Of a stretch of 64,000 bases of DNA, positions 50,267 through 59,792 are shown one piece after another (the first letter of the stretch is position 1; each line of letters begins with the position of its first letter). Source of the stretch: an uncultured Oxalobacteraceae bacterium (GTDB lineage: Bacteria; Pseudomonadota; Gammaproteobacteria; Burkholderiales; Burkholderiaceae_D). Below the pieces are notes generated by a model. The model was not told the DNA's origin. It did no database searches and saw only the letters and a program-made list of their open reading frames with translations. The stretch spans positions 1 to 64,000 of the forward strand of contig CAIOYD010000004.1 in assembly GCA_903862415.1 (NCBI GenBank), given 5' to 3'. Made by a program: the position numbers and the translations under genes.

Positions 50267-50614
50267 TTATAGCGGTTTTAACGGAGTTTCCGGGATCAGG
50301 CAGGCATCAACAATTTGCAAATCATTATCTTTGGCAAAATCGACCACAAAATGATAGGCCAGCGGTTCAATTTCGCGCAAATCATGCGAAACCACCACCG
50401 AACGCACGCCATTGAGCAAAATCGGCCGTACAAACAGGGAATAGTGCAAATGACTCTGGCGTCCGCTCTCCGGACGAAAACACGACATGGCCCCGCTCAA
50501 CCGTTCCGACCAGTCACTCGGACGGAACTGTTTGCCATCACTGGTGAGTCCAAGTATAAAGAACTCGCTGGTGGGTTTCTTTTTAACGGATTTGCTGTGG
50601 ACCATCTTGAACAT
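50267..50614 (-). CDS. DUF3579 family protein
   Basis: A cytoplasmic protein of about 115 aa in the DUF3579 family found mainly in Betaproteobacteria. The conserved core GLTSDGKQFRPSDWSERLSG is followed by CFRP and VVVSHDLREIEPLAYHFVVDFA. The function is unknown. Two ATG codons, at 50614 and 50605, are possible; AAGG lies too close to the first, so the second may be used. It is next to prfC, a recurring arrangement in Burkholderiales. Confidence 0.82.
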   Translation of the reverse strand: MFKMVHSKSVKKKPTSEFFILGLTSDGKQFRPSDWSERLSGAMSCFRPESGRQSHLHYSLFVRPILLNGVRSVVVSHDLREIEPLAYHFVVDFAKDNDLQIVDACLIPETPLKPL

Positions 50615-50789
50615 CGCCTTTACTGCTTTGAAGCACGGAAGTCAGTATTATATCTTATAGAAGACTGAGCATCCGGCTTAATCCCGAGACATTTAACGAA
50701 CGCTTATCAGCTACCTTAGTATAGACAGCAAAAAACACACTCGCCAAGAATTCTGCAGGATTTAACGACAGACTAGTGTCTGACAGGCA

Positions 50790-51743
50790 TTAAGCCAGCC
50801 AGACCGCCATCGAAAGCAATAACAGCAACAACATCCACAACAACAGCGCGCGCCACACCAGACCGACGGTGCTTTGCAGGGAACGGATCGTGGCCGGCTC
50901 TCCCGGCATGATTTCAGGCTCATTGGCGACCGCATCAACAATAGCGGCGTCGAGCGGGATTTCGATGGCATTTTCTTCCGGACTGCCCAGACGTACACCG
51001 AGAGCACCACCACCGGCAGATAAAATAATTCCTTCGGACTCATTGTTCCAGCGATGAGCAAAGTTGCGCCATGCATAAATAGCATCTTCAAAATTACCCA
51101 CCACGGCGAAGGCTATCGCGGTCAGACGCGACGGAATCCAGTCGATCAGATAAAAAATTCTGGCTGCATACAAACCAAACGATTCGTTTTTCATATGCTC
51201 CGGCTCATTCCAGGCACGCGACAGATGCTCTGCCACCCGATACATCACGGCGCAGGCCGGTCCGACCGGCATAAGAAACCAGAAAAACACCCCAAACACG
51301 CTGCGATGCGTGGTAATGAGCGATTTTTCAACCGCGATACGGGCAATTTCTGACACTTCCATCCCTGTGGTATCGAGGCGGGTCCATTCTGCCAACAAAC
51401 TGCGCGCGGTCTCTTCATCGCCTGAATTAAGTGCCAACTGGATCGACGTAAAATAATGGCTGTAATGCCGAAATCCCAACGTCAGGTAGACTATGGTGAT
51501 ATTCCACAGCAAGGCCGCAAACACATTCAGACGCAGGCACAACCAGTAAATCAAGGCCGTAGGTAGCGTTAGCACAAGTATCGTCACCCACCAGCCAAAC
51601 CGTCCATTACCCGGCTCTCCGGCATTGCACCAGTTCTCAATACGCGTAGACAAGGCCTTAATGGCCGCATAAATCGGATTATCAGCACGCAAGGGCTTTA
51701 ACTGTTCAAGCAAAAGTGCGCAAAGTATGGAAAAGAAAGTCAT
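50790..51743 (-). CDS. CobD/CbiB-like (AmpE-type) membrane protein
   Basis: A 317-aa inner-membrane protein with about five hydrophobic segments (N-terminal helix, 45-90, 145-170, 205-220 and 295-317) and the family stretch YLIDWIPSRLTAIAFAVVG. It belongs to the CobD/CbiB superfamily, but there are no other cobalamin genes here and it carries an extra soluble part, so a true cobinamide synthase role is doubtful; AmpE-like regulators are relatives. In Burkholderiales it is regularly found beside a Nudix hydrolase gene, as here. Confidence 0.75.
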   Translation of the reverse strand: MTFFSILCALLLEQLKPLRADNPIYAAIKALSTRIENWCNAGEPGNGRFGWWVTILVLTLPTALIYWLCLRLNVFAALLWNITIVYLTLGFRHYSHYFTSIQLALNSGDEETARSLLAEWTRLDTTGMEVSEIARIAVEKSLITTHRSVFGVFFWFLMPVGPACAVMYRVAEHLSRAWNEPEHMKNESFGLYAARIFYLIDWIPSRLTAIAFAVVGNFEDAIYAWRNFAHRWNNESEGIILSAGGGALGVRLGSPEENAIEIPLDAAIVDAVANEPEIMPGEPATIRSLQSTVGLVWRALLLWMLLLLLLSMAVWLA

Positions 51744-51886
51744 TGGCGAATGGAGTAAGTCAACGCGATTAAAGCTTCATACTAATTGAAGCAGAAAGAA
51801 ATTTAGCTGCCAAGATAACGTAGACAGGCATTTGTTGCAACTAAGAGAATTAAAATAGCAACTTTTCATCCACTAAATACAAATTC

Positions 51887-52552
51887 TCAGGCGCGCAAAA
51901 AATGAAACAGGTTGCGCAACATGCCCGCCGTTGCCCCCCAGATGAAATAGTCCTGATACGGCATGGCGTAAAAACTGCGCGCAACCCCCTGTAACAGTGC
52001 CGTACGGCGCTGATGCTGACTAGCATCCATCAGATGCGCCAGTGGCACCTCAAAAATCTCGGCAACCTCATTGGCTTGCGAAACCAGTTGCGGCAGCACT
52101 TCCACGGCCGCGACTACCGGGGTCACACGATAACCGGTGCCGGTAAAATAAGGCGGCAGCGTTCCCAGCACTTCCACATGCTCGCGCTGCAAGCCGACTT
52201 CTTCGTGGCTTTCTCTGAGTGCGGTAGCTATGGGACTGCTGTCGCTGGCTTCGGCCCGCCCCCCGGGAAAACTGATTTGTCCGGCATGATGGGTCAGATG
52301 CGCCGTGCGCCGGGTCAGCAGCAGGGTTAAACCGCCAGGACGCTGCACCAGCGCAATCAACACCGAGGCATCAGTAAATTCCTGGCCCGGGGGAAACAGC
52401 GAACTCTCAGTGCTGATTTCTGGCTGCCATAGTGGCGGAGCGGCAAAGCGCTGACGTATCCAGGATAAATTCAGACGTGCAGGGTCAACACTGACTTCTG
52501 TTGTCATGACATCTTGCGGAATTAACTCCGGATCAAATACCAGTCTGCTCAC
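51887..52552 (-). CDS. Nudix CoA pyrophosphatase (NudL/YeaB-like)
   Basis: A 221-aa Nudix hydrolase. The Nudix box spans GGRAEASDSSPIATALRE followed by SHEEVGL. The preceding LLTRRTAHLTHHAGQISFPG is the signature of the CoA-pyrophosphatase subfamily, which cleaves CoA or oxidised CoA to phosphopantetheine and 3',5'-ADP. The start is GTG 52552 with GAGGAG five to six bases upstream. It lies downstream of rplS past a terminator. Confidence 0.9.
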   Translation of the reverse strand: MSRLVFDPELIPQDVMTTEVSVDPARLNLSWIRQRFAAPPLWQPEISTESSLFPPGQEFTDASVLIALVQRPGGLTLLLTRRTAHLTHHAGQISFPGGRAEASDSSPIATALRESHEEVGLQREHVEVLGTLPPYFTGTGYRVTPVVAAVEVLPQLVSQANEVAEIFEVPLAHLMDASQHQRRTALLQGVARSFYAMPYQDYFIWGATAGMLRNLFHFLRA

Positions 52553-52578
52553 ACCTGCTCCTCACGAACAACACCCAT

Positions 52579-52618
52579 AAAAAAAAGGCACCCAAAGTTA
52601 CCAGGGCGCCTTTTTTTC
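52579..52618 (-). terminator. Terminator of the rpsP-rimM-trmD-rplS operon
   Basis: A GGCGCCC / GGGTGCC stem with one mismatch, a 10-nt loop and a run of eight T on the minus strand, beginning 15 bp after the rplS stop. Confidence 0.85.
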
Positions 52619-52632
52619 TACACTGACACGAA

Positions 52633-53019
52633 TTACTGTGCTGCTTTTGCAGCAGGAGCTTTACGTGCTGGTAATTTTTCTTTAATACGTGCCGATTTAC
52701 CTGAACGTTCACGCAGGTAGTACAACTTGGCGCGACGTACATCACCGCGACGTTTGACTTCGATCGAAGCGATCAGTGGTGAGTACAATTGGAATGTACG
52801 CTCAACACCTTCACCGGACGAAATTTTACGCACGATAAAATTTGAATTCAGACCGCGATTGCGACGTGAAATAACCACACCTTCGTAAGCCTGAGCACGT
52901 TTGCGCGTACCCTCGACTACGTTTACATACACAATCACTGTATCGCCTGGGGCGAAATCAGGAATGCTTTTACCCAAACGGGCAATTTCTTCTTGCTCAA
53001 GTTGTTGGATCAAATCCAT
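52633..53019 (-). CDS. rplS: 50S ribosomal protein L19
   Basis: L19 sits at the subunit interface and helps form an intersubunit bridge. The 128-aa product has the conserved [20 protein letters not shown] and [16 protein letters not shown] segments. An Ala/Lys-rich tail (last 12 residues) extends beyond the usual 115 or so residues. AGGAG lies upstream of the ATG. Last gene of the operon. Confidence 0.98.
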   Translation of the reverse strand: MDLIQQLEQEEIARLGKSIPDFAPGDTVIVYVNVVEGTRKRAQAYEGVVISRRNRGLNSNFIVRKISSGEGVERTFQLYSPLIASIEVKRRGDVRRAKLYYLRERSGKSARIKEKLPARKAPAAKAAQ

Positions 53020-53143
53020 TTTTAACTCCTATAACCATCTTGCTGGTGCCAATACTGCCGTCTTGCTAAAGCAGTCTGCCCGGTAGAGGATGGGATTAAA
53101 CATGTAAGCCTGGGCTTACCCTAGTTACTACTACTGCGTGCTG

Positions 53144-53893
53144 CTAAACTTTATCGCGTAAATACCGTTCATCGGTTTTACTCAACAGGCCCGCTGCGCG
53201 TGCCTGCTTAATTAAATCGGGGCGTTTCATCTGTGTGGCCAGCAATGCCTGCTCACGGCGCCATTTTTCAATCTCGGCATGATTTCCACCCATCAGCACT
53301 GCCGGCACCGGATGATCATCAAACGATTCCGGACGCGTATAGTGCGGGCAATCCAGCAAGCCATGCACAAAACTGTCCTGCACCGCAGATTCCTCATCGT
53401 GCAGCACACCAGGCAACTGCCGTATCATCGAATCCATCAAGGCCATGGCTGGTAATTCACCACCTGACAATACAAAGTCACCCAGACTGATTTCTTCATC
53501 CACACAGGAATCGATCAAACGCTGATCGACTGCTTCATAACGACCACACAGCAACACCAGTCCGGAATATTCACCCAGCTGAACTACCCGCTTATGCGTC
53601 AGCGGCTGTCCCTGCGGTGAAAGGTAAATCACCCGTGGGGGTGGCAAACCTGAATCTGACTGACGCGCTTTGGCGGCCTCAATCGCTTCCTGCAACGGCT
53701 TGACCATCATCACCATGCCGGGACCGCCGCCATACGGCCGGTCATCCACAGTGCGATGTTTATCAGTGGTGAAATCGCGTGGATTCCACAACGTCAAAGC
53801 ACATTTTTTTTGTTCAAAAGCCCGTCTGGTAACACCAGACTGAGTCAGTGCAACAAACATTTCCGGGAACAGCGTAATGACATCAAATTGCAT
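53144..53893 (-). CDS. trmD: tRNA (guanine-N1)-methyltransferase
   Basis: SPOUT-family methyltransferase making m1G37 in tRNAs, needed to prevent frameshifting. The 249-aa product starts [13 protein letters not shown]. It carries the trefoil-knot SAM site [15 protein letters not shown] and [15 protein letters not shown], and [10 protein letters not shown] near residue 53. It is 10 bp downstream of rimM. Confidence 0.97.
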   Translation of the reverse strand: MQFDVITLFPEMFVALTQSGVTRRAFEQKKCALTLWNPRDFTTDKHRTVDDRPYGGGPGMVMMVKPLQEAIEAAKARQSDSGLPPPRVIYLSPQGQPLTHKRVVQLGEYSGLVLLCGRYEAVDQRLIDSCVDEEISLGDFVLSGGELPAMALMDSMIRQLPGVLHDEESAVQDSFVHGLLDCPHYTRPESFDDHPVPAVLMGGNHAEIEKWRREQALLATQMKRPDLIKQARAAGLLSKTDERYLRDKV

Positions 53894-53903
53894 CGGCTAC
53901 GCC

Positions 53904-54461
53904 TTAATAATCCAGTCCCCAATCGACTGTAATGCTTTTATTTTGCTGATCTACCTTGGGCACAAAATGCGCCACAAAGGGAATCAGATATTCGCGCGCT
54001 GCCGGCTCTGCCTGAGCCAAAACAACTCGCAAAATCGGATGCGCGCCATTATCGATCAGATCTGCCACCACACCAAGACTCTCACCCTGCAAATTCACGA
54101 CCGCCAGACCGATAAGGTCTAACCAGTAAAATTCACCCTCTGAGAGCACCGGAAAATGACTGCGCTGGATTTGGACCACCGTACCCTTGAGGGCTTGGGC
54201 AGCATCACGTCCAACCACACCCATGAGCCTGGCAACCACATCTTCACCATGCCGTTTGGCTTCGAGCTTTTCCACGTCGCTCACCGTTTCCGGATCTGCG
54301 CCGCGAACCTCTGTCCTGCCCAGCCACCAGGTCTTGGCATGCAATAACGCATCCGCCTGAACAGAATAAGGATGAATTCTTACCCATCCCTGGACACCAA
54401 ACGCACCGGTGATGTGTCCAACCGAAATCAGATCGGTCGGCAATTTAAGACTTTGACTCAC
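53904..54461 (-). CDS. rimM: Ribosome maturation factor RimM
   Basis: A 185-aa 16S rRNA processing factor that binds S19 in the 30S head. It has the N-terminal VGHITGAFGVQGWVRI and a C-terminal PRC barrel with EFYWLDLIGLAVVN and YLIPFVAHFV. The start is GTG 54461, 14 bp after the rpsP stop. The position between rpsP and trmD confirms the call. Confidence 0.95.
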   Translation of the reverse strand: MSQSLKLPTDLISVGHITGAFGVQGWVRIHPYSVQADALLHAKTWWLGRTEVRGADPETVSDVEKLEAKRHGEDVVARLMGVVGRDAAQALKGTVVQIQRSHFPVLSEGEFYWLDLIGLAVVNLQGESLGVVADLIDNGAHPILRVVLAQAEPAAREYLIPFVAHFVPKVDQQNKSITVDWGLDY

Positions 54462-54475
54462 CGTAACGGCTGAAT

Positions 54476-54727
54476 TTAAGCGGCTTGTTTTGCTGCTAAT
54501 GCAACCAAACGAGCTACTGCAGGCGACAATTGAGCACCATTGTCAGTCCAGTGTGTCAAACGATCTTGAGCAATACGTACTGTCTCAGCCGCGCCAGACG
54601 CTACCGGATTGTAAAAACCGATACGTTCAATAAAACGACCATCGCGACGATTGCGTGAATCAGTTGCTACGATATTGAAGAAAGGGCGCTTTTTTGCACC
54701 ACCACGAGCTAAACGGATAACGACCAT
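54476..54727 (-). CDS. rpsP: 30S ribosomal protein S16
   Basis: An 83-aa ribosomal protein starting [20 protein letters not shown] and containing [14 protein letters not shown]. The start at 54727 has GGAA upstream; the longer in-frame extension to 54847 is hydrophobic and unrelated to S16 and is rejected. First gene of rpsP-rimM-trmD-rplS. Confidence 0.98.
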   Translation of the reverse strand: MVVIRLARGGAKKRPFFNIVATDSRNRRDGRFIERIGFYNPVASGAAETVRIAQDRLTHWTDNGAQLSPAVARLVALAAKQAA

Positions 54728-54981
54728 AATAATTCCAAAAAAAGTGTACAAAAGTACGAAGGCGGAAAAACCGAAGATTATAACGCACAATATTACGAAG
54801 AGCAAGAAACCTTCGAAGTTGAGCGCACAGTATATACCCAAGCCCAAAAGCTGCCCAGCTATTCAGATAAATAGTGCTCATCTACGCCAAAGTTACATAA
54901 TGAATAACGTCATTTGCACCATGGAGTTAATTACCCGGCATTAATTCTGTACAATGGCGGCACTCTCCCAATCAGACCGCC

Positions 54982-55407
54982 ATGACTAACCGATCCCCTT
55001 CATTTAAAAACAAAACCATCGCCGCACTGCTGGCTTCCATTGGCGGCTGTCTCGGCCTGTATCGCTTTTATCTGGGTGGTCGTCGCGACATCTGGGCCTG
55101 GCTGCACTTTGCCTGCTTGCCACTGTCGCTGCTGCTGTATTTCAGCCAAGCCACTGCTCAGCCGTTTTTTGCTTTTGCGCCATTGATACTCTCCACCCTG
55201 GGCGGCTTTCTGGCCTGCCTGATTATCGGCACCATGTCGGACGAAAAATGGGATGCACTCTTTAATCCGGATGAGGCGCGCAAATCGGATACCAACTGGC
55301 CCATGGCACTGATTTTAGTCTTCACCCTCGGCATCGGCGCCGGCAGTCTGATCGCCGTCATCGCCCGCAGCTTTGACCTGCTGCTTACCGGTGGCATGTA
55401 CGGGTGA
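54982..55407 (+). CDS. TM2 domain-containing membrane protein
   Basis: A 141-aa membrane protein. The first half, KNKTIAALLASIGGCLGLYRFYLGG, matches the TM2 domain, with two helices joined by a short turn. Two more hydrophobic segments follow (about 60-82 and 107-125), separated by a charged loop. The function is unknown. It is divergent from the rpsP operon and ends in a bidirectional terminator. A possible -10 (TACAAT near 54949) lies upstream. Confidence 0.8.
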   Translation: MTNRSPSFKNKTIAALLASIGGCLGLYRFYLGGRRDIWAWLHFACLPLSLLLYFSQATAQPFFAFAPLILSTLGGFLACLIIGTMSDEKWDALFNPDEARKSDTNWPMALILVFTLGIGAGSLIAVIARSFDLLLTGGMYG

Positions 55408-55423
55408 AGCCTTCCCCGCCCAA

Positions 55424-55455
55424 AAAAATAGCGGCCTGAACAGCCGCTATTTTTA
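55424..55455. terminator. Bidirectional terminator TM2 gene / acyl-CoA dehydrogenase
   Basis: AAAATAGCGGC and GCCGCTATTTT form an 11-bp or longer stem around CTGAACA, with A and T runs at the ends, between two convergent genes. Confidence 0.88.
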
Positions 55456-55474
55456 TAGTTACTCCTGCAACTAC

Positions 55475-57265
55475 TTAAAACTGCGCTTCCGATAATGCCA
55501 GCGTACCGACGCTGCCGAGCAGAATCGTGGTTTTCAGGCCTGCTGCCTGGACCACAAAGTGTTCAGCAAAAAACCGTGCGGTCGCAATTTTGGCCTGATA
55601 AAACGCAGCATCGGTGGCGCCCTGCTGCAGTTTTTCCGCTGACACCAGTGCCGCCCGTCCCATTTGCCAGCCACCCAACACGATACCGGCCATTTTCAGG
55701 TAAGGCACACTGCCGGCAAATACTGCCTTGATGTCGCTTTTCATATTTGCAGCAATGTAAGTGACCACTTCTTCAAACGCATCCGCCGCCTGTGTCAGTT
55801 GCACTTCAATCGCGAGCAGGTCAGTCTGACCGGAAGCCCGCAACTGAGAAGATGTGACACGCAGGTCGGCAATCAGAGCCTTGGCGACTGCACCGGCATC
55901 GCGCACGGTTTTGCGACCCACCAGATCATTCGCCTGAATCGCCGTCGTACCTTCATAAATCGTCAAAATGCGAGCATCACGATAGTGCTGGGCAGCGCCG
56001 GTTTCTTCAATAAAACCCATACCACCATGTACCTGCACACCGTTGGAAGTAACATCGAGTGACATTTCCGTCGACCAGCCTTTAACAATCGGCACCAGAT
56101 ATTCATAGGCTGCCTGATTTTGTTTGCGCACCGCCGCATCCGGATGATGATGCGCATGATCCAGCATGGCCGCAGCCACATAGGCCAGCGCGCGCGCCGC
56201 TTCGGTCTGCGCACGCATGCTCATTAACATGCGCTTGACGTCCGGATGATGAATAATCGTCACCGGACCGATCGATCCGGCCAGATCACGTGACTGCACC
56301 CGGTCCCTGGCATAGGACACCGCCAACTGGTAGGCACGCTCAGCAATCCCGATACCCTGCATGCCGACGCCAAAACGGGCCGCATTCATCATGATGAACA
56401 TGTATTCCAGACCGCGATTTTCTTCACCGATCAGGGTACCGATGGCACCACCATGATCACCAAACTGCAGCACCGCTGTCGGACTGGCTTTAATGCCGAG
56501 CTTGTGTTCGATCGAGACACATTGCACATCATTACGTGCACCCAGCGAACCATCCGCCTGCACCAGAAACTTGGGAACCAAAAACAGTGAAATACCTTTG
56601 ACGCCTTCAGGCGCATCAGGCGTACGTGCCAGGACCAGATGAACGATATTTTCAGCCATATCGTGCTCACCATAGGTGATAAAAATTTTGGTGCCAAACA
56701 CGGCAAAAGTACCGTCCTCACGCGGTACGGCACGACTGCGCACCATGGCCAGATCGGAACCGGCCTGTGGTTCGGTTAAATTCATGGTGCCGGTCCACTG
56801 ACCGCTGATGAGCTTTTCCAGATAAATCGATTTTTGCACATCGCTGCCCGCGGTCAGCAGCGCTTCAATTGCACCGTCCGACAACAGCGGACATAAGGCA
56901 AATGAAATCGACGCGGCATTGAGCATCTCCAGACATGGGGTCGCCACCAGTTTCGGCAAACCCTGACCGCCAAACTCCACCGGATGTTGCACACCCTGCC
57001 AGCCAGCCTGAGCAAACTGCTGAAAAGCCTCCTTGAAGCCTTTGGTGGTAAAGACTTCGCCGTCTTTCCAGTAACTAGGTGCCTGATCGCCAGCCCAGTT
57101 TAAGGGCGCGACCACCTCACCGGCAAACTTGGCGTTTTCTTCCAGAATGGCTTCGACGGTATCCGGGGTGGCATCTTCACAGCCGGGTAAGGCATTCACC
57201 TGCTGCAAACCGGCGAGTTCATTCATCACGAACAGCATGTCTTTCAGGGGGGCTTGATAACTCAT
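55475..57265 (-). CDS. Acyl-CoA dehydrogenase with C-terminal extension (DmdC-like)
   Basis: A flavin-dependent acyl-CoA dehydrogenase of 596 aa, of the long type that has an extra C-terminal helical domain and resembles 3-methylmercaptopropionyl-CoA dehydrogenases and other ~600-aa members. Conserved parts are WTGTMNLTEPQAGSDL, FITYGEHD and the catalytic base region TIYEGTTAIQANDL. GGAG is 6 nt before the ATG at 57265. Electrons would pass to the ETF encoded directly upstream. The substrate is not determined. Confidence 0.9.
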   Translation of the reverse strand: MSYQAPLKDMLFVMNELAGLQQVNALPGCEDATPDTVEAILEENAKFAGEVVAPLNWAGDQAPSYWKDGEVFTTKGFKEAFQQFAQAGWQGVQHPVEFGGQGLPKLVATPCLEMLNAASISFALCPLLSDGAIEALLTAGSDVQKSIYLEKLISGQWTGTMNLTEPQAGSDLAMVRSRAVPREDGTFAVFGTKIFITYGEHDMAENIVHLVLARTPDAPEGVKGISLFLVPKFLVQADGSLGARNDVQCVSIEHKLGIKASPTAVLQFGDHGGAIGTLIGEENRGLEYMFIMMNAARFGVGMQGIGIAERAYQLAVSYARDRVQSRDLAGSIGPVTIIHHPDVKRMLMSMRAQTEAARALAYVAAAMLDHAHHHPDAAVRKQNQAAYEYLVPIVKGWSTEMSLDVTSNGVQVHGGMGFIEETGAAQHYRDARILTIYEGTTAIQANDLVGRKTVRDAGAVAKALIADLRVTSSQLRASGQTDLLAIEVQLTQAADAFEEVVTYIAANMKSDIKAVFAGSVPYLKMAGIVLGGWQMGRAALVSAEKLQQGATDAAFYQAKIATARFFAEHFVVQAAGLKTTILLGSVGTLALSEAQF

Positions 57266-57292
57266 GGCGTACTCCAAAAAATGAGGGCGGCC

Positions 57293-57380
57293 AAGTAGGG
57301 TGCATTAGCCGAAGGCGTAATACACCACTCGACGCCGCTCTAACACCTGGTGCATTACGCTGCGTTAATGCACCCTACTT
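57293..57380. repeat. MITE/REP-like element with 15-bp terminal inverted repeats, copy B
   Basis: AAGTAGGGTGCATTA (57293-57307) is repeated inverted and without mismatch at 57366-57380. The left half, read on the minus strand, nearly equals the repeat at 33825-33857. It lies between etfA and the acyl-CoA dehydrogenase gene, inside the operon. Confidence 0.8.
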
Positions 57381-57392
57381 ACCCAAAAGGGA

Positions 57393-58322
57393 TTAACCCA
57401 GCTCAGCGACTAACTGCGGCACGATGTCAAACAAATCACCAACGATGCCATAGTCTGCCACCGAAAATATCGGTGCTTCCGGATCTTTATTGATAGCCAC
57501 GATAACCTTGGAATCTTTCATCCCGGCCAGATGCTGAATCGCACCCGAAATACCCACCGCAATATACAGAGAAGGGGCAACAATTTTACCGGTCTGACCT
57601 ACCTGCCAGTCGTTCGGTACATAACCGGCATCCACTGCTGCACGCGAAGCACCCAGAGCAGCACCAAGTTTGTCAGCCAGCGGATCGAGAATTTTAAAGT
57701 TTTCTGCCGAACCCAGACCACGACCACCCGAGACAATAATTTTGGCCGCAGTTAATTCCGGACGGTCCGATTTAGCCACTTCACGCGAAATGAATTGTGA
57801 AATACCTGCATCAGCGACGGCGGTAATGGTTTCCTGCGCCGCCGAACCACCCACCGGGGCGGCATCAAAACCGGTGGTACGCACGGTGATCACTTTAACG
57901 GCATCAACTGACTGCACGGTGGCAATCGCATTCCCGGCATAAATTGGTCGCTCAAACGTATCCGCCGAAATCACTTTGGTAATTTCAGATACCTGAGCCA
58001 CGTCCAGCAGAGCGGCTACACGAGGAGCAATGTTTTTACCGTAGGCGGTAGCCGGTGCCAGAATATGACTGTAGCCGGAGGCAATCGCCAGCACTTGTGC
58101 AGCAACGTTTTCTGCCAAACCATCACCCAGATAAACTGCATCAGCTACCAATACTTTGGCGACACCGGAGAGTTGCGCAGCGGCCGCTGCAGCTGCACCA
58201 CAACCATGACCTGCCACCAGTACATGCACATCACCACCACAGGCAATCGCAGCAGTCACGGTATTGGCAGTACTTCCTTTTAAGCTGGCATTGTCATGTT
58301 CAGCAATCACTAATGTCGTCAT
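57393..58322 (-). CDS. etfA: Electron transfer flavoprotein subunit alpha
   Basis: A 309-aa FAD-carrying subunit of ETF, which takes electrons from acyl-CoA dehydrogenases. The C-terminal FAD-binding domain has [26 protein letters not shown] and [12 protein letters not shown]. The ATG directly follows the etfB stop codon (no gap), showing tight coupling. A repeat element lies between it and the downstream dehydrogenase. Confidence 0.97.
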   Translation of the reverse strand: MTTLVIAEHDNASLKGSTANTVTAAIACGGDVHVLVAGHGCGAAAAAAAQLSGVAKVLVADAVYLGDGLAENVAAQVLAIASGYSHILAPATAYGKNIAPRVAALLDVAQVSEITKVISADTFERPIYAGNAIATVQSVDAVKVITVRTTGFDAAPVGGSAAQETITAVADAGISQFISREVAKSDRPELTAAKIIVSGGRGLGSAENFKILDPLADKLGAALGASRAAVDAGYVPNDWQVGQTGKIVAPSLYIAVGISGAIQHLAGMKDSKVIVAINKDPEAPIFSVADYGIVGDLFDIVPQLVAELG

Positions 58323-59072
58323 TTATATCACCTTGGCTTCATTTTTGAGTTTTGCGACTAAGGTAGCCACATCAGGAACGATAATACCGGCAGAACGCTG
58401 GGCCGGCTCGACCACTTTTAAAGTTTTCACACGCCCTGTCACATCAACACCCAGGTCGGCAGGCTTGACATTGTCGAGCTGCTTTTTCTTGGCTTTCATG
58501 ATATTGGGCAAAGTCACATAACGCGGTTCATTGAGGCGCAAATCGGTCGTCACAATCGCAGGCAGTGTCAGCGACAGTGTTTCCAGACCGCCGTCCACTT
58601 CACGGGTAACCACGGCTTTACCATCAACGACGCTGACCTTGGAGGCAAATGTCGCCTGCGGCCAACCCAGCAAGGCGGCGAGCATTTGACCAGTCTGATT
58701 GCAGTCATCATCAATGGCTTGCTTGCCGAGGATGATTAACGATGGTTGTTCTTTGTCAGCCAGCGCTTTGAGCAGCTTGGCAACCGCCAGTGGCTGCAAC
58801 TCCACATCGGTCTCGACCAGAATGGCGCGATCAGCACCGATTGCCATGGCGGTACGCAACGTTTCCTGGCATTGAGCCACACCACAGGAAACTGCAATGA
58901 TTTCAGTCGCCACACCGGCTTCTTTTAAACGCACGGCTTCTTCAATAGCGATTTCATCGAACGGATTCATCGACATTTTTACATTGGCGATATCCATGCC
59001 GCTATTGTCGGACTTAACACGCACTTTGACGTTGTAGTCGACCACGCGCTTGACTGGTACTAGAATTTTCAT
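58323..59072 (-). CDS. etfB: Electron transfer flavoprotein subunit beta
   Basis: A 249-aa AMP-binding subunit of ETF. It starts [19 protein letters not shown] and has the [24 protein letters not shown]-region typical of the beta subunit near 120-140. The signature [16 protein letters not shown] is also present. First gene of etfB-etfA-acd. A TATAAT box on the minus strand at 59110-59115, about 38 bp upstream, may be its -10. Confidence 0.97.
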   Translation of the reverse strand: MKILVPVKRVVDYNVKVRVKSDNSGMDIANVKMSMNPFDEIAIEEAVRLKEAGVATEIIAVSCGVAQCQETLRTAMAIGADRAILVETDVELQPLAVAKLLKALADKEQPSLIILGKQAIDDDCNQTGQMLAALLGWPQATFASKVSVVDGKAVVTREVDGGLETLSLTLPAIVTTDLRLNEPRYVTLPNIMKAKKKQLDNVKPADLGVDVTGRVKTLKVVEPAQRSAGIIVPDVATLVAKLKNEAKVI

Positions 59073-59109
59073 AAATTTGCCTGTTCAATTGACGTTAACG
59101 TAAACCGAG

Positions 59110-59115
59110 ATTATA
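59110..59115 (-). promoter_or_regulatory. Candidate -10 box of etfB
   Basis: A perfect TATAAT on the minus strand, 38 bp before the etfB start. No good -35 hexamer is seen at 17 bp. Confidence 0.35.
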
Positions 59116-59250
59116 AACTGAGAAACCGATCTAATCTATTGGTCGTAATTTAGCACGACCGTACTTTTTATTCCACCAAGCAACTAGAGCGAAACGCCTA
59201 ATCGCCACGAGCCCTGCGTTTCAGAGTAATAGTTAATAAGCAAAACTGCA

Positions 59251-59284
59251 ATAAAAAAGCTCGCAAAATCATGGCGAGCTTTGT
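59251..59284 (-). terminator. Terminator of the TusA-like gene
   Basis: AAAGCTCGC and GCGAGCTTT (59256-59264 and 59274-59282) form the stem, and on the minus strand six T follow. It lies about 25 bp after the tusA-like stop. Confidence 0.82.
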
Positions 59285-59306
59285 TATAAACTAAAAACAG
59301 CTGGGG

Positions 59307-59534
59307 TCACTTACGTTTGATGAAATATTCAAACTCTTGCAGGTGCTCTTCATGAGCAACGAGTTCATTGCCGGTTTGCTTGGAAAAAGCCTGGAAATCG
59401 CGAATCGAACCGGGATCGGTGGAGATCACATGCAAAATTTCACCGCTGATCATGTCAGCAAGGGCTTTTTTGGCTTTGAGAATAGGAAGTGGACAGTTTA
59501 ACCCGCGAGCGTCCAGTTCTTTGTTGAATTGCAT
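59307..59534 (-). CDS. TusA-family sulfurtransferase-like protein
   Basis: A 75-aa protein of the TusA/SirA family with the CPxP motif (Cys14 in LNCPLPILKAKKAL). TusA proteins carry sulfur to thiolation or respiratory pathways. The ATG at 59534 gives the usual start MQFNKELDARGLN; an ATG three codons earlier is also open. It lies downstream of alaS but over 250 bp away, with its own terminator. Which sulfur pathway it serves is not shown here. Confidence 0.9.
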   Translation of the reverse strand: MQFNKELDARGLNCPLPILKAKKALADMISGEILHVISTDPGSIRDFQAFSKQTGNELVAHEEHLQEFEYFIKRK

Positions 59535-59757
59535 AATGTCCATCCAGAATTAATTTAATCTAAGCGTAGAGTAATTTTACCGTAAAAGCCAACAATATGG
59601 TGCGTTGCAACAAAAAACAACGCTTTTTCCGCAGCAACGACAATATATTGCACAAAATAAATAATTTCATGAAAATTGCGCGAACATTTGTTAAATAACC
59701 TTAATTATCAGGTTTTGCTCACCCAACTCTTATTTTCACGGCCTGAAAACAACACTA

Positions 59758-59792
59758 CCCTGCCTGGCTTACAGGGAAATTACCAGGCGGGG
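59758..59792 (-). terminator. Probable terminator of alaS
   Basis: CCCTGCCTGG (59758-59767) pairs with CCAGGCGGGG (59783-59792) with one wobble, starting right at the alaS stop. The T-rich tract after it (TAGTGTTGTTTT) is imperfect. Confidence 0.6.
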
